Below are positions 43,740 through 56,660 of a stretch of DNA of 64,000 nt, piece after piece. The DNA is from Membranipora membranacea (taxonomy: Eukaryota > Bryozoa > Gymnolaemata > Cheilostomatida > Membraniporidae), in assembly GCA_914767715.1 (NCBI GenBank), contig OU612073.1:14632001-14696000 (forward strand), read 5' to 3'. Position numbers and translations under genes: made by a program. Every line of letters starts with the position of its first letter. The first letter of the stretch is position 1. The notes under the pieces are model-generated. The model was not told the origin of the DNA. It made no database searches and worked only from the letters and a program-made list of their open reading frames with translations.

Positions 43740-45890
43740 AGGGGTAACATTGTTTGAAAATATTCATACAGGATCTTTGTGGGTCATGTACAAAAAACAC
43801 ATTCTATTGTTTCAGGATCAAACTTTCCAGACGTATCAAGGTCTGCTTACAACATTGAGTAACCTTGATCAAAATGCTAGATGAAAGTATTTAATGAGGT
43901 CAATGATATGAGGTAAAATTGCAGTATCCTCTAACACAAAGTTATTTCCCAATCAGAAATACTTTTACAATCGCTGGCCGAGCGCTTATGAAAGTTGGGA
44001 CTACTACCTAATATTCAACTTGGATGTTGGTGTGAAAACATAAGATCAAACTTTATTTGGAATTTCATTTCAAGTCTCAAAAATGCTGTGTAAATTTAAG
44101 TTGTTTTCAAGCGTAATGTTTGATTTTCGATATTTGATTTTCGATATTTGATGCTATGAATGACATAAAATTTCAAGCATGGATTCGAAACACATCATGT
44201 GTGTTTTGGCACAAACTATTAGCAGCGTCCTATGGTGTATTCGTTGAATGAAAATCACACCCTCTCTCCATTCCCTGTGGAATGATTGGAATGAAATATT
44301 GTACTATTGAATTGGAAAATAAACGCATGTAACTTATTGTGATCACCTTTCTCAACAAAGAATGCTGATTCATTTATTAAGTTTTTTACATCTCAAATGT
44401 TATTAATATTGTTCAATAATATTTTTTCTGTTTGATTCGAGCTGATAGAGTCAAGAGTGGGCTAATGGTGAAGGGTACGGACTTTCACTGTTTGAGGTCC
44501 AGGTTCGATTCCAAGCACGGCAGTCATTTCTGATTTGGTACTGGCACACCATATATCCTAGCATACCTGCATAACAGCACTAAAAAAATCAGAGGTCCAC
44601 TGTGTGTTTGCACACCTACATACAATAAGAAATAACTCCCTCTACATGGGTGTAGGGTGTGGCATATGTACTATGAGACTGAGTACATATACCCAAAAGA
44701 GTTTAACCCTCCTGCATTAAAGATGATGATGATGAGCTGATAAATTATTTGTAAATCAAACATGGGGTGCCCATTTTCCTGGTTACTTGCAGGAACATTC
44801 CCACATCAGCAAGCACAAACTACAACCTCTGCTGGAAAAAGTGAGTGCTGTACTTTTTGCCCTAGGATTGTAGAGCTTGTAGCTTTCAACCTTTGCGTGA
44901 AATTCAGACCTCTAAGATCCAGGCAGAAAAAACTCAAATAATGCAGTACAAATTTGCATAGTTATAATTTCACTTGTCATCCTGAAAACCTAGAAAGAAG
45001 CCAACCAAATAATCAGCTATTTATGGCGTCTGTATCCTGAACTAAGTACCAAAGAACTAAGTCATCTGAGATAAATTAGAGTAAAATACGTGATCTGCAG
45101 TAAATCAATGGTACAAAGCAAAGTGCCTTTTGAATTATATTCAAATTCTGATGTGGGTAATGCTTAATAAATTTTACAAACTTCAAGACATTGATGTGGC
45201 TCATCACGCTTGTTAGGATAGTCTGTTGGAAGTATTGGATGCCCCTATGATACTCAGACCAGCCTGCAAATTGAGGGTAATATGACAATGTTTTTGTTTG
45301 CATTGTATGGTGAATGTCGCACTGGCTGAGCAGTACAAAGTGATATCTGGTGTTTAGATAAACTGTTTAAATAGATCTTAGCTATGTTGAAATTCATATT
45401 TACAAAGCATTGTATAGTCTTTCAATTTTAAATTTGGTTGCTTAAATATCAAAATTGATAAAAACAATTCAGAAGTAGCCCCAACTCTATTTTATTTCAT
45501 AAATGGTGTTGCTCTGGGCCAGCAATCGTTGAAGTATTTCTATTGAGAAAAAACTTTGTGTCAGAGGATATTGCAATTTAACTCACAACATTGATCACAT
45601 CCGAGTTCTCTAAGTTTTAACCGATGTTGCTTCATGATGAAAGCGCACTTTGTTATGTCAGAATAGTTTCATCCTATCACAACAGATTGTGTTTTTGTAA
45701 GTTTGACATTTAGATCCTGTATAATTACTTTTAAAGGATATCTCACATTTGTGAAAGTTTATTTTTTGTCTCGACGCTGATTTCTTAATCTTGAGCAAAA
45801 CACATAAATGTGATTATGTTGGTTCTCTGATTGGATGATAGGCCAATATATTTCATCAGGTTTGTACTATCACAGACACTAAATGGCCTT
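43740..45890. promoter_or_regulatory. Divergent spacer between copies L and M
   Basis: Duplicate of 21.9-24.06 kb, with the same promoter blocks toward M (CTTAATCTTGAGCAAAACAC at 45786; CTGATTGG at 45831) and the SINE twin. Confidence 0.55.
44448..44733 (+). mobile_element. tRNA-derived SINE, twin of 22627-22911
   Basis: Same head, B box (GGTTCGATTCC) and (GAT)n tail, flanked by GAGCTGATA at 44439-44447 and 44734-44742. It duplicated with the surrounding block rather than by a second insertion. Confidence 0.85.
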
Positions 45891-45927
45891 GCTGCAGATA
45901 ACTACGAGCAATCGAGTGTCCCATTGC

Positions 45928-47315
45928 TATATAAATACCCGGCTGTTGGTTCAATTAGACACAGACAAACTGATACTGAAACAGAACACACTGATTTTGT
46001 AAGTTCATTTCTTGTCTCTTTCTTAATTCAGCTTTATAAATTAATTCCTTACAATGATTACACTGGGATGCTGTCAAATTTATACATTTTTATGCCTTTT
46101 AAAGCCAAACATTACACAAATATCCTGCTATATTTTTCTGCTACAGTTTTGGGTGTCTGGTGGGCTCAGAATCAGTTGCAAAGCCAATCACTGAACGCTG
46201 AATCGAATCTTATTGTCCGGGTGACGGAGAAGTTGGATAAAATTTAATGCTCTCATAGAAGGATGGATACCAAAAGTGAGAATTTATTAAATCAGATATG
46301 ATCCATTAATGAATTCATATATATAAGTTTCTTTTCTTCCAGGTTGTGAAATAAGATGATGTTCAAGTCTACACCGTCAGAATGCATGCTAGTAGCTATG
46401 GTGATGCTCATTGTCATCAATGGTGCTCGATGCCAGGAAGGTAAGTTCATGATACTTTACTGCCACTGATGATTTATATTATAGTTCAGTGTACAATGTT
46501 TGTTATAAGATTAATATGTGAGGAGACAACCTCCTCATACTCCTGTAGCCACTGAGCCATCGAGGCTGCTGCAGGTTTTTAGAATGTATCATGAACACTT
46601 TCATGGCTATGGAAGTAGAAAAATTCTTTCTTTGCTGTATTGTAGACTCTTCACTTGGCCTGAACAACAACAGACCTCCACCTCCACCAAGGGCTATACC
46701 AACTATGATAGTTGAGCCCAGTACTTTCAATATAGATAGAGTACCAAACCTTCATCCTGTTGGCAGTAATATACAAAATCGACAAGTTCCACTGCCGCAA
46801 GTTATTCTACCGACTTCCCAGATTCAGATTGATCCAACAGGTCTTCCTTCTTCATCAGCAAGGAGAATAATTGTAGAGGCAGCAGCAGCAAGGCAAAGAC
46901 AAGGCCAAGCTGTTAGGCGAAGGTGAGATACATATTGGTGACTTCTGGTACAGTTCAGATCATTCTCAGAATTCCCGATTGGATGATTTTCAGGCATTAG
47001 ATAGAACACCTTGTCCTATGGACACTGCTTCAAGCTATAGAAACATATACATATATTGCCAAGTCAGTAGACAATTTTGTTCGCATAATATATCAGCAGA
47101 TTTTTCCTAAAATAATAAATAATGAACTAAGATAATTTTCCTTTTATTGTTTGCTGCATTCTAGTCATTAGTATTGCGAGACTAGGATTAATACCTGTAA
47201 TACCTTAATATAATGATTTTGTTTTATCGCTGTCAGAGATATTTATTTGTTTCATATAGATATTATAATCAAACACCTATTGTATTCTGTCACTGTATTA
47301 CTGCTGACCAATAAA
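45928..47315 (+). CDS. Copy M: intact secreted Pro-rich peptide gene
   Basis: TATA box TATATAAAT at 45929-45937; exon 1 ends at 45998; exon 2 46343-46440; exon 3 46646-46922; stop TGA 46924-46926; AATAAA 47310-47315. CDS is 46356-46440 joined to 46646-46926, 121 aa. Twin of copy E, with a two-codon deletion in the middle (NLHPVGSN instead of NLQINPVGSN), a feature shared with G, O and Q. The cationic end is AARQRQGQAVRRR. Exon 4 is absent. The TATA box is better than in E. Confidence 0.8.
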
Positions 47316-49005
47316 GAACAAACTCAAAACTACTTCCGGCCTTTTTTCCCTCTAACCACGATAAAATTCACGCATTGACTGCAACCTTGGCCTTCAGCTG
47401 TCAAGTTCCATCTATGATTGTTTTTCAGGAAATATTTGAGATATTAAGGGACACAGGAACACACCCAACTTTATTGTAAGGTAATTGATGACCACTTTAA
47501 CCTCGTATACAAGATTTTTTTTTAGAATATGTGTTTTATAACAAATAAATAAAATTATGCTAATAAATTTTGCACAGGAGCATTTTGCAACTGTAGAACA
47601 GAGCTGTGTCTTAAATCACTTACAGCAGCAGGCCCTAGCATCTCATAAGTGGAATAATATCTTATTTGGTTTGTTAAAATTATAATAACTGTCAGAGTGA
47701 GGCTTTTCCTGATCACAATCGGAAAATTTTCTTTTACAAAATGCTTTAAGTTTATAGGTTTTCACACAATATATTTTGTGCAAATCAAAGTCTGAACACA
47801 AGCACGTTGAATATTGATGGATCTGATCTGCTTTTAGTTGGTAATCCATAAATTCAGATGGTACGTTATTGGTGGCCATTAGCTGTAGAAAAAATACATG
47901 CAATTTTCAGAAATACTCAGAGATAACTGTCTGCTTTTGCATGCTGAGCCCTCAAAGTTTTTGTATCAATAAATTCAACAGTAAAAGTCAACCTCACAAT
48001 ATTAAAGTAATAATCTATGCAGAAAAGGTCCGGAATGGCTCATTTATGATGTAGACTTGTCAAATAGTGCAATGTACTGTATTGAAATATCAAAACAGCC
48101 TGATGAATTGTAAATGTTGGCTGTTGCATAAAAAATCAAACAGAAAGCCAAACCATAGCTTCGAATCCCTGGTGTATTTATAATCTATCTTGGTCTTGTT
48201 CTTGGTCAAGCTGCTCAATGTACAAAATAAATATCAATATCACCTTGGTTGTTTGCATTATGTTTTTTTTGTATATATATACTTTATTATAAGCACCGAC
48301 CAATGTATCTTGACAAATGGGGCTTTGTGAAAATGAAGGAATGGAGTCAAATGAGTTTTTAAACAGCAGTTTATTATAAAAATCTGTCCTAACAACATTC
48401 TGAGACAGCTTAGGCAAATCACAGCAAACAGGATCCTCGTAGAATTAAACTTTAGAAACATATCGCATACATAAAGCATTCAAATTAACGCTTAGTTCTT
48501 CAATACTTCAATGTTGTATGTTGCCTGTATTTATACACTTTATACACGTGGATATATAATACATCCTTGACATTTTGCTTTATTTGGAACCCATGCTATC
48601 TATCATTTAGAATTGGGTTATTTTTGTAATGTAGTTAACATAAATGATTAGTCGTAGAACAGAACATCAAAGTAAATGTTCCCGAATAAATCAGCCTTTA
48701 ACTTATTCTTTATTTGTGTAGACTAATGGAGAGGCAGAAGGAAATAGTTGTTTGATTATAAAGTTAATATGATACCGATAAATATCTCCGGCACAAATAT
48801 AGAAAATAATTCAAGCCGTGGGCTGTTACCCAAATTTTTACTTAACATAGTCTATAGCAACACCAATGACTAGAATGTATTAAACTGTAAATGGAATATA
48901 AATTTAGTATACTGATTTGTACTATAGGAAAACTCTGCTTATATAATATGTGAACAGAATTAGTTTCTGACATGGGTTTTATGTAACTTTAGCTTGTGTC
49001 CATAT
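47316..49005. other. Convergent spacer between copies M and N, repeats only
   Basis: Duplicate of 25.5-27.17 kb. TTTATT at 48709-48714 is the minus-strand polyadenylation signal for copy N. No gene is supported. Confidence 0.6.
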
Positions 49006-49308
49006 ACTAATAATAATAATACTGTTTATTTATGAAACGCTTAATAAAATTGTTTAAAAACAATGATTTCTAAGCGCTGTACATGTGATAAAAGGTTAAA
49101 ATAGAAACATATACTATGAAATAAGCTTGCTGGTAAAATTAATAAAATTGATTAAAATATTGTTATCATGAAAATAATCAATGTGATGAGAAAAAAATGA
49201 TGAAAGATAAGGTAATTGAGATAATTAAAACCTACAAGTGGCAACTGCCCAGCACCTAAAAATCCACTTGAAAACCTACATATATGCGTCCCGGAAAAGA
49301 TACGTTTT
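49006..49308. mobile_element. TA-flanked MITE, twin of 27173-27475
   Basis: Same sequence and same TA junctions; it was carried by the duplication. Confidence 0.65.
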
Positions 49309-49589
49309 ATGACAAGGCTTTCTAATTTATATCTGAAAATCAAACAATCATAAATTCGAGTATGATCTGACCTTTACCATATGAACTATCAATTACCTTA
49401 ACGCAGTGGAAATTCCAGAAAATTGCATTGTGGGATACTTATAAACATACTATATAGCAAATATGTTCATGTGTGGGTAAAATACTTTTGATTGAAAGTG
49501 GCTTACTGACATTAACAACTGATATAAACCAGGTTTTCGCTTAGATGTCATTGAATATATTAGTTATTTGTATTGCTATTTCCAGTTGA

Positions 49590-50037
49590 TCATTCTGTTC
49601 TGTTCTGGCTTGGTTCTCTGTGTATAATGAAAGAACTGGGGTCCTCTACTATCATAGTTGGTCTAGCCCATGGTGGAGGTGGAGGGCTGTTGTTGTCGAG
49701 GCCAAGTGAAGAATCTACAAAACAGCAATTAAAGAAGTCTCTTACCACCGTAGCTATGAAAGTCTTAATAATAAAGTTTCACTCTAAAAATGTGCACAAT
49801 ACTAGATTGATCAGTGGCTACAGAAGTATAACGAGGTTGTGGCCTTATGTTTTCTTTCAATAACAAACGCTGAACGATAATAAAAATCTTCAGCACTACA
49901 AGTGTTTCATGAACTTACCTTCCTGGCACCAAGCACCATTAATAGCAATGAACATTACCATAGCTACTGACATGCATTCTGACGGTGAAGACGTAAACAG
50001 CATCGTATTTTTCTACCTGGAAGCCGAGATTTATATA
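49590..50037 (-). CDS. Copy N: shortened peptide gene, twin of copy C
   Basis: Exon 2 50016-49919 (ATG 50003), exon 3 49714-49590. CDS 50003-49919 joined to 49714-49590, 69 aa. The TATA box (50037-50029) lies about 30 bp from the ATG because exon 1 and intron 1 are missing, as in C. Compared with C the frame has several amino-acid changes (NNSPPPPPWARP) yet stays open. CRE-like TGACGTCA at 50236-50243. Confidence 0.6.
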
Positions 50038-50689
50038 GTAATTGGCCACCCGATTGGTTTTCCCAGCAAAGCATTAAAAGTCTGTGAGAGTACAAACCTG
50101 AAGAATTTTATGGCCCTATCAGCCAATCAGAAGGCCAACATATATCACATTAATGTGTTTTCCTCAATATTAAGAAATCTGCTCATGAGAAAACGACTTA
50201 CGCTAGATATTCTATTATTGCAGGATCAAATATTCTGACGTCACAATGTGTGCTTTCATCATGAAGTAACCTTAGTCAACACTTAGATAAGATCTCTAAT
50301 GAGGTCAATGATATCAGTTATAGTGCAATATCCTCTAGTACAAAACTTTTTCCAAATCAAAAATAATTTTGCATTCGCTGGCCAAGCCACAAAATATAAA
50401 ATCTGTAATTTTCTGTATCAATGTTGATAAAGACGCACATGATCTATTCTAATTCGAAAATTTGAAAACGCTCAAAAATGCTTTATAAAAATAAAATGTA
50501 ACCTAGATGTTAAGCTGTGCCAGTGCAAGATAGTTTCCCAATGATCACCAAATAGTTCCGCATCACCAATGAAGGTTCACTCAGAACGTTGACATACTAC
50601 CTAGCTATCACCAAGTTTTCCTCAAGCGTTTAGTTTTAATCTTGGCATACAGTTAAGACTAGAAATACCAAGGCTCAATTATTGTAACT

Positions 50690-50976
50690 TGACTGGTATA
50701 ATCAGCAAGCTACGTTGTTTGATAGGGCGACTGATTACACCTATTTAATTATATCAAAAGGTCCACCCTCAGTTGAAGACTGAGAAATAATGGTGCATCC
50801 AGGGACTGTCCTGATTGAGGAAAGTTGAGGGCATTTTGGCACCTTACTGACAGTCCCTTAGTACCATTAGTTCTCAGTCTGTCTTCAACTGAGGTGGACG
50901 GCTGGACTTTAACCGTCATTGAATATGTGTGATCAGTTCATCCTATCAAGTGAAGTAGCTTGCTGATTACCAGTCA
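50690..50976. repeat. Foldback made of two inverted SINE tails
   Basis: The ends TGACTGGTATAATCAGCAAG and, on the other strand, TGACTGGTAATCAGCAAGCT are about 285 bp apart. The arms share CCTCAGTTGAAGACTGAG. This is the inverted SINE pair of other spacers with both heads deleted. Confidence 0.65.
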
Positions 50977-51219
50977 GGTTACAAATGTTAACTTTTGCCT
51001 TTCTTTTCTTTAGCTGTGGCCATGGTGTCTAAATAATTATTTCGGGCAGATTCTGTTATACCTGTATGTTATGACATTGCATCGTTTTAATGCTGGGAAA
51101 ATGTACATAGGCTATGTTTCAATTCATATTTCCACAGCATTGCTGAGTATTTGAAATGTCCAAATTAGGTCGGATCTGCTGTTTAAATCAACATCTCTAT
51201 TTTAGTTCATAAAATGTTG

Positions 51220-51648
51220 TTGCCCTGGACCAGTGATTGCTCAAGTAATTTTGATTGGGAAAAAACTTTGTCTTTGAAGGTATTGTGACTCGGCTGACAT
51301 TATTGACATAATTGAAAACTTTTTATCTAAGATTTCAACTGAGGTTACTTCATGATGATAGCAAACCTTGTGACATCTGAATAGTTTGATTCTGAAACAA
51401 GATAAGGTGTTTAAATGTGTTTTATTTTACACTTAGATCCTGTATAAACAATTTCAAACAATATTACATCATTATTATTTGCCTCTTTTATTTATTGTCT
51501 TTTTGGCGGATTTCTTAATCTTTTGCAAAACATATAAATGTGATATATGTTGGCTCTCTGATTGGATGATAGGACTATAAATTTATTCAGGTTTGTACTC
51601 TCACAGATGCTTTATGGCTTTGCTGGTAATAAAGAGCAATTGAGCGGC
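51220..51648 (+). promoter_or_regulatory. Orphan + strand family promoter, cut just before the TATA box
   Basis: It matches the upstream region of copies E and M: AAAAAACTTTGTC, TTTCTTAATCTTTTGCAAAA (51510), CTCTGATTGG (51556), TTTGTACTCTCACAGATGC and GAGCAATTGAGCGGCCCC. At about 51648 it joins the 3' flank of the next unit (CTAAGTGTGTGTGAGG), so the gene it drove was removed by recombination. Confidence 0.7.
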
Positions 51649-52635
51649 CCCTAAGTGTGTGTGAGGGATGTCTGGAACAAATTTTAACACCTTTTAAAAT
51701 GTGATTTACATTTTGGTATTTATTTTTATTGTGTATTGTGTATTGAAAACAATTTTCACTCTTGTAATTATGATTTAATATATAGTGCATATCTCCTGTT
51801 TTTGTGTGATCATATGATCTAACGATCTTACTTCTCTTCTGGTCACTCAATGAACAAAATATATACAAATATCAACTCGATGCAGTATGGTCTTACTCTC
51901 TGTATTTGTACATTACAATTTATTGATCAGCTCTGAAATGAAACGTTGGTCGGTTGATGGTGATGTGTGTCCGAAGGCTCCTAGGGAATGTGTTAAGGCA
52001 GTATTTGGGCCATATGCATGTACCCTGATCATCTCTAATAAAAAAAAAACAATTACATAGTTGGCTTTATAACACACCCTTCTCCATCCATCATTTTGTT
52101 TGGAACTCATGCTATGTATCATTTGGAACTACTTGCAGTTATTTTTGTAATGTGATAAACCTTAAAGTTTAGTTGTAGATAAGTAGAACATACCATCATA
52201 GAAAATGCCCGGCTGATAATTGTGTTTAATTTTAATTAGTTCAAGTTTATTGTTGCATCCAATATCATGGTGTTGATAAAAGTGAGTGCTTGCAATGTTG
52301 GGTAAAAAATTAATTAATTAGAGCGAAGATTATTAAATTGAGTCATAAAAATGATTTGGCACATATTGGGACCTACCTAGCACTTACATGAATCATAAGA
52401 ACCTGAAATTGGTGGGAATTCCAGAAAGTTGCATTGTGGGATATTCATTAACATCCCATGTAGCAATGTATTCATGTTTGGCTTAATTTTCTTGGTAAGC
52501 TACGGGCACAATTGACCGGCAGCAGGTGATTGCATAGATGTAATTGAATATATTAGTTCTATGTAGAACTTCAGTCAGGATCAGAGCAATTTCTTTTGCA
52601 ACCTCTTGTCACTGGATTTTTTCGTTTATTCCTTT

Positions 52636-53919
52636 TCAATTGTTGTTCTTTTGAGTAGTTTGGTTTCGACAACGTCTGTTTCCACATCTAGAAACAATTT
52701 GAATACTTCTTTACATACTTCATTTCATATTGCGAGCTATACCAATGATCAGTTAAACTGCTGTTGGCATACAAAGGATTTCTGAGAGCCACATGGCCAT
52801 GAACCTGATATGTTCACATCAACAGATATAGACCAGTTACAAAGATTGGAAAAATAAACTCAGACTCAGTTTTGCAAAGCCCTAACTCAGCTGTATTGCA
52901 TTTTGATCATCATGCAGGATACACGCATAAGTCATGACCAATATGTATCTCACCTTCGCCTAACAGCTTTCCCATGTCTCCTCTTCGCTGCTGTTGCCGC
53001 TGCAACTATTCTCCTTGCTGAGGGAGCGCGAAGAGCTGTTGGATCCGTCTGAATCTGAGAAGTCGGTAGAATAACTTGCGGCAGTGGAACTTGTGGATTT
53101 TGTATATTACTGCCAACAGGATGAAGGTTTGGTACTCTATCTATATTGAAAGTACTGGGCTCAACTATCATAGTTGGTATGACCCTTGGTGGAGGTGGAG
53201 GTCTGTTGTTGTCAAGGCCAAGTGAAGAGTCTACAAAACAGCAATGAAATACGTTTTGTACCACCATAGCCGTGAAAGTTTTAACAATTCAGTTTTTCTC
53301 TCAAGATGTCCACCTGCCTAGATAGATCAGTGGTTACAGAGCCTTACATTTTCATCTCATAACAAACGCTAAATGAAAATAAAAATCTTCAGTACAGCAA
53401 AAGTATCATGGACTTACCTTCCTGGCATTGAGCACCAATAATGACATTGAGCATTGCTATAGCTACTAACATACATTCTGAAGGTGAAGGCGTAAACATC
53501 ATCTTATTTCTCTACCTGGAAGGATATAGACATCATTTATGAATAGATTTAATGGATCTGACAATAGTTCATGAACTCTTATTTTTGGTATCTATTCTTA
53601 TATGAGAACATTAGATTGCCTCTCATTTCTTAGCCACCAAGACTCCTAGAAAGATTGGATAGAGCTTTCAGTGTAGTCTAGTCTAGTCTGAGGCCCCCGT
53701 CCACCCAAGCGCTTTCACCCAAGGCTCTGGTTTGTATACTACTATAACCATTGACATATCTGTTTTCAGCATCCCTGTGGAAACATTGGAATGAAATAAA
53801 TATATACTATTTAATTATAAAAGAGACAGAAAATAAACTTACAATTTTTGTGTGTGAAGTTTCAGTTTTGGTATCAGCTTGCTTGTGTTTTAATGAACCA
53901 ACAGCCGAGATTTATATAG
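52636..53919 (-). CDS. Copy O: intact peptide gene with a shorter tail exon
   Basis: TATA box at 53919-53911; exon 1 ends 53843; exon 2 53515-53418 (ATG 53502); exon 3 53230-52954; exon 4 52687-52636. Unspliced form 53502-53418 joined to 53230-52950, 121 aa. Spliced with exon 4 it is 137 aa, with tail CGNRRCRNQTTQKNNN ending three residues earlier than in G (TGA at 52638-52636). CRE-like site at 54167-54174. Otherwise as copy G. Confidence 0.8.
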
Positions 53920-54599
53920 TAGTAGGCCACCCAATTGCTCTCACCACAAAACCATTAGGCGTCTGTTGTGATAGTACAGACCGGAATAAATGTATTGCCC
54001 TATCGACCAATCAGAAGGCAAACATATATCAAATTTATGTTTTATGCTCAAGATTAAGAAATCGGTGTTTGAGACAACAGACGTAATATCGTTTGAAATT
54101 ATTTAAACAGGATATAAGCGTAAAACTTACAAAAACACATTTTATTACTCCAGAATCAAACTATTTTGACGTCACAATGTGTGCTTTGATCATGAAATAA
54201 CCTAAGGCAAAACTTGGTTAAGATCATTAATGATATCAATGATGTCAGTTAAATTGCATTATCCTCTAGTACAAAATTATTTCCCAATCGAAAATGCTTT
54301 GCGATCGCTGGCAAAGCCTATGAATGCTTCATGTAATTAAATAGAGTTAGGGTTACTTCTGAATATTCTATATCAATGTTGATATATAAGTAAATGATCT
54401 AACCTAATTTCGATAATTCTAAAACGTTCAAAAGTGCTGTGTAATATGAAATGTAACCTAGATGTTACGCTCGGCCAGTGCAAAATAGTTTCTCAATGAT
54501 CACCGAATAGATATCACCAAGATTTTCCAAGCAATTACTTTTAATTCTTGACATGTAGTTAAGACTAGAAATGCAAAAGCCCAATTATTGTAACTTGGT

Positions 54600-55472
54600 A
54601 TAAACTGGTATAATCAACAAGCTCCTTTGTTTGATAGGGTGACTGATTATAACTTTTTAATTAAATCAGAAGGCCCACCTCAGTTGAAGACTGAGTAACA
54701 ATGGTGACTTGAGGGACCGTCTTGATGGAGCAAAATGCTCTCAAATTCCAGGTGGGTCTGACATTCTTTGGGTACCCAATACCTCATAAACCTAAATGTT
54801 GGATGACAGGCTTGCTATCTAACCGCCTGAGCTTATTCCTTTTATATCTTAACTATTGATTTAATTTTGTTAGTCTTGTCTGTATAGCGAACAACTCATG
54901 AGGAAGTGAAATAGTGGGAGTTGACATGATATGGAACGGGTTGGAACAGAGTCAATAGTTCCCAGAGTTGGTGGAACATCCCAACCAAACATTTGACAGC
55001 ACAACTTAACATTAAGTAACAAAAAGTTTCATATGAAATAGGTTTTAATTACCTTTTAAACATCCTAATTGATTGGACAGAGATGACTCATATATCCATT
55101 GAATTAAGACAAACAATGTCATCATAACATCAGGACATCTGGCCCAGACAACTCTTCAAGTATCTCTTCAAGTTCAACTGCCACTATTTCACTTTCATAT
55201 GATTGTATGACAAACAACCCTGTAAAATTGAATTCAATAATTAAGATAGAAAAAGAAGAAGCTCAGTTGGCTAGCTAGCAAGTCTGCCACCGAACACTCA
55301 AGTGCGGGAGGTATTGGGTTCCCATGGAATGCTCAGATCTGCCTTTAGATTGAGGGTAACTTGGCATAATCATGACGGTATCTCAAAGAACCATCATTTC
55401 TCAGTCTTCAGCTGAGGTGGGCGGCTTGAATATAAATGTCATTAAGTAGGTTTAATCAGGTTGCAATAAATA
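54600..55472. mobile_element. Inverted tRNA-type SINE pair in the O/P spacer
   Basis: Minus member about 54605-54836, plus member 55258-55472; same layout as in the C/F and G/H spacers. Confidence 0.65.
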
Positions 55473-55479
55473 AGTTTTG

Positions 55480-56660
55480 GACTGGTCACAACACAACAGC
55501 AGACCTCCACCTCCACCAAGGGCTAGACCAACTATGATTGTTGAGGACCCCAATACTTTCATTGAACAAAGAGTACCAAATCTTCAAAACACTCCTGTCG
55601 GCACTAATCTAGAAAATGCACAAATTCCACTGCCGTCAGTTATTCTCCCGACTTCTCAAATTACGAAGGATCCAACAGCTTTTCGTGCTTCATCAGTACG
55701 GAGAATAATTGCAGAGGCAACTGCAGCAAGGCAAAGACAAGGCCAAGCTGTTAGGCGAAGGTGAGATACATATTGGTTACTTCCTTCAAGTGTATTCTGT
55801 TTGATGATGAAACTGAAATTCAGAATTAATTCGCTCGGTTAGGGCTTTGCAAAACTGAGTTTGAGTTTATTTATCCAATCGTTTTAATTGGTCGATATCT
55901 ATTGAGGTACACGCGGCATGTCAAGGGTCATCTTATGCATAAAGAAATTCTCAATATACCCACAACAGTTCAAATTATCAATAGCATGTCTCTCACTTAG
56001 AAGTCAAATATGGAAGAGAATATTCAAATTGTTTCTAGATGTGGAAACAGACCATGTAGAAACCAAAATACTCAACAGAATAACAATGTACAGAAAAGTG
56101 GAAGAGGATCATCCAGAAATAACAACAGAAATGGAGCATAAAATATCCAGTGGCAGGAAGATGCAAAGAAAAATAATCTGGTCTCGACTGAAAACTTGTA
56201 TATTCTATGACATCTATTCAGTCGCCTGGTCACTGATAGTTCATATGGAAGACATCAAATTGTGCTCAGATTTTTAGTTATTGGATTTTCAGACTTTAAG
56301 TCAGATGCATTTGTCTAATGAGCACTGCTTCAAACTAAATATACCATAAGTTCCAAGTCAGCAAATAGTTTTAGTCACATATTATACTAGCACAGTCTAC
56401 TGAAATATAATTTAGTATACTAAGATTATATTCTTTTTACAGTTTAATACATTCTATTCATTGATGTTGGTATAGTATGTTGAGGGAACAGTCAATGGTG
56501 TGAATTATTTTCCTCATTTTTCCGGAGATAATTATTAGTTTCATATAATCTATATGGACAACATCTGACCAGGATGATATTGGCTGCCAAATAAAATAGT
56601 GTCTATATATATGATAGAAAACTCTTGCATACTGACCCTGAATTGCTTCAGACCAATAAA
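55480..56660 (+). pseudogene. Copy P: near-identical to copy F
   Basis: Exon 3 open to TGA 55762-55764, acceptor lost, no signal exon. Exon 4 56039-56141 (CGNRPCRNQNTQQNNN...). AATAAA 56655-56660. Confidence 0.7.

Larger units (their letters stand above)
41085..50280. repeat. Large segmental duplication, copy 2 (partner 12790-28490)
   Basis: Contains copies K (3' end), L, M and N. It lacks the DIRS-like element and the 402-bp MITE, so it preserves both empty sites (42476 and about 41950). It ends in the promoter region of N, where homology with copy C's flank drops at about 50278. Confidence 0.85.
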
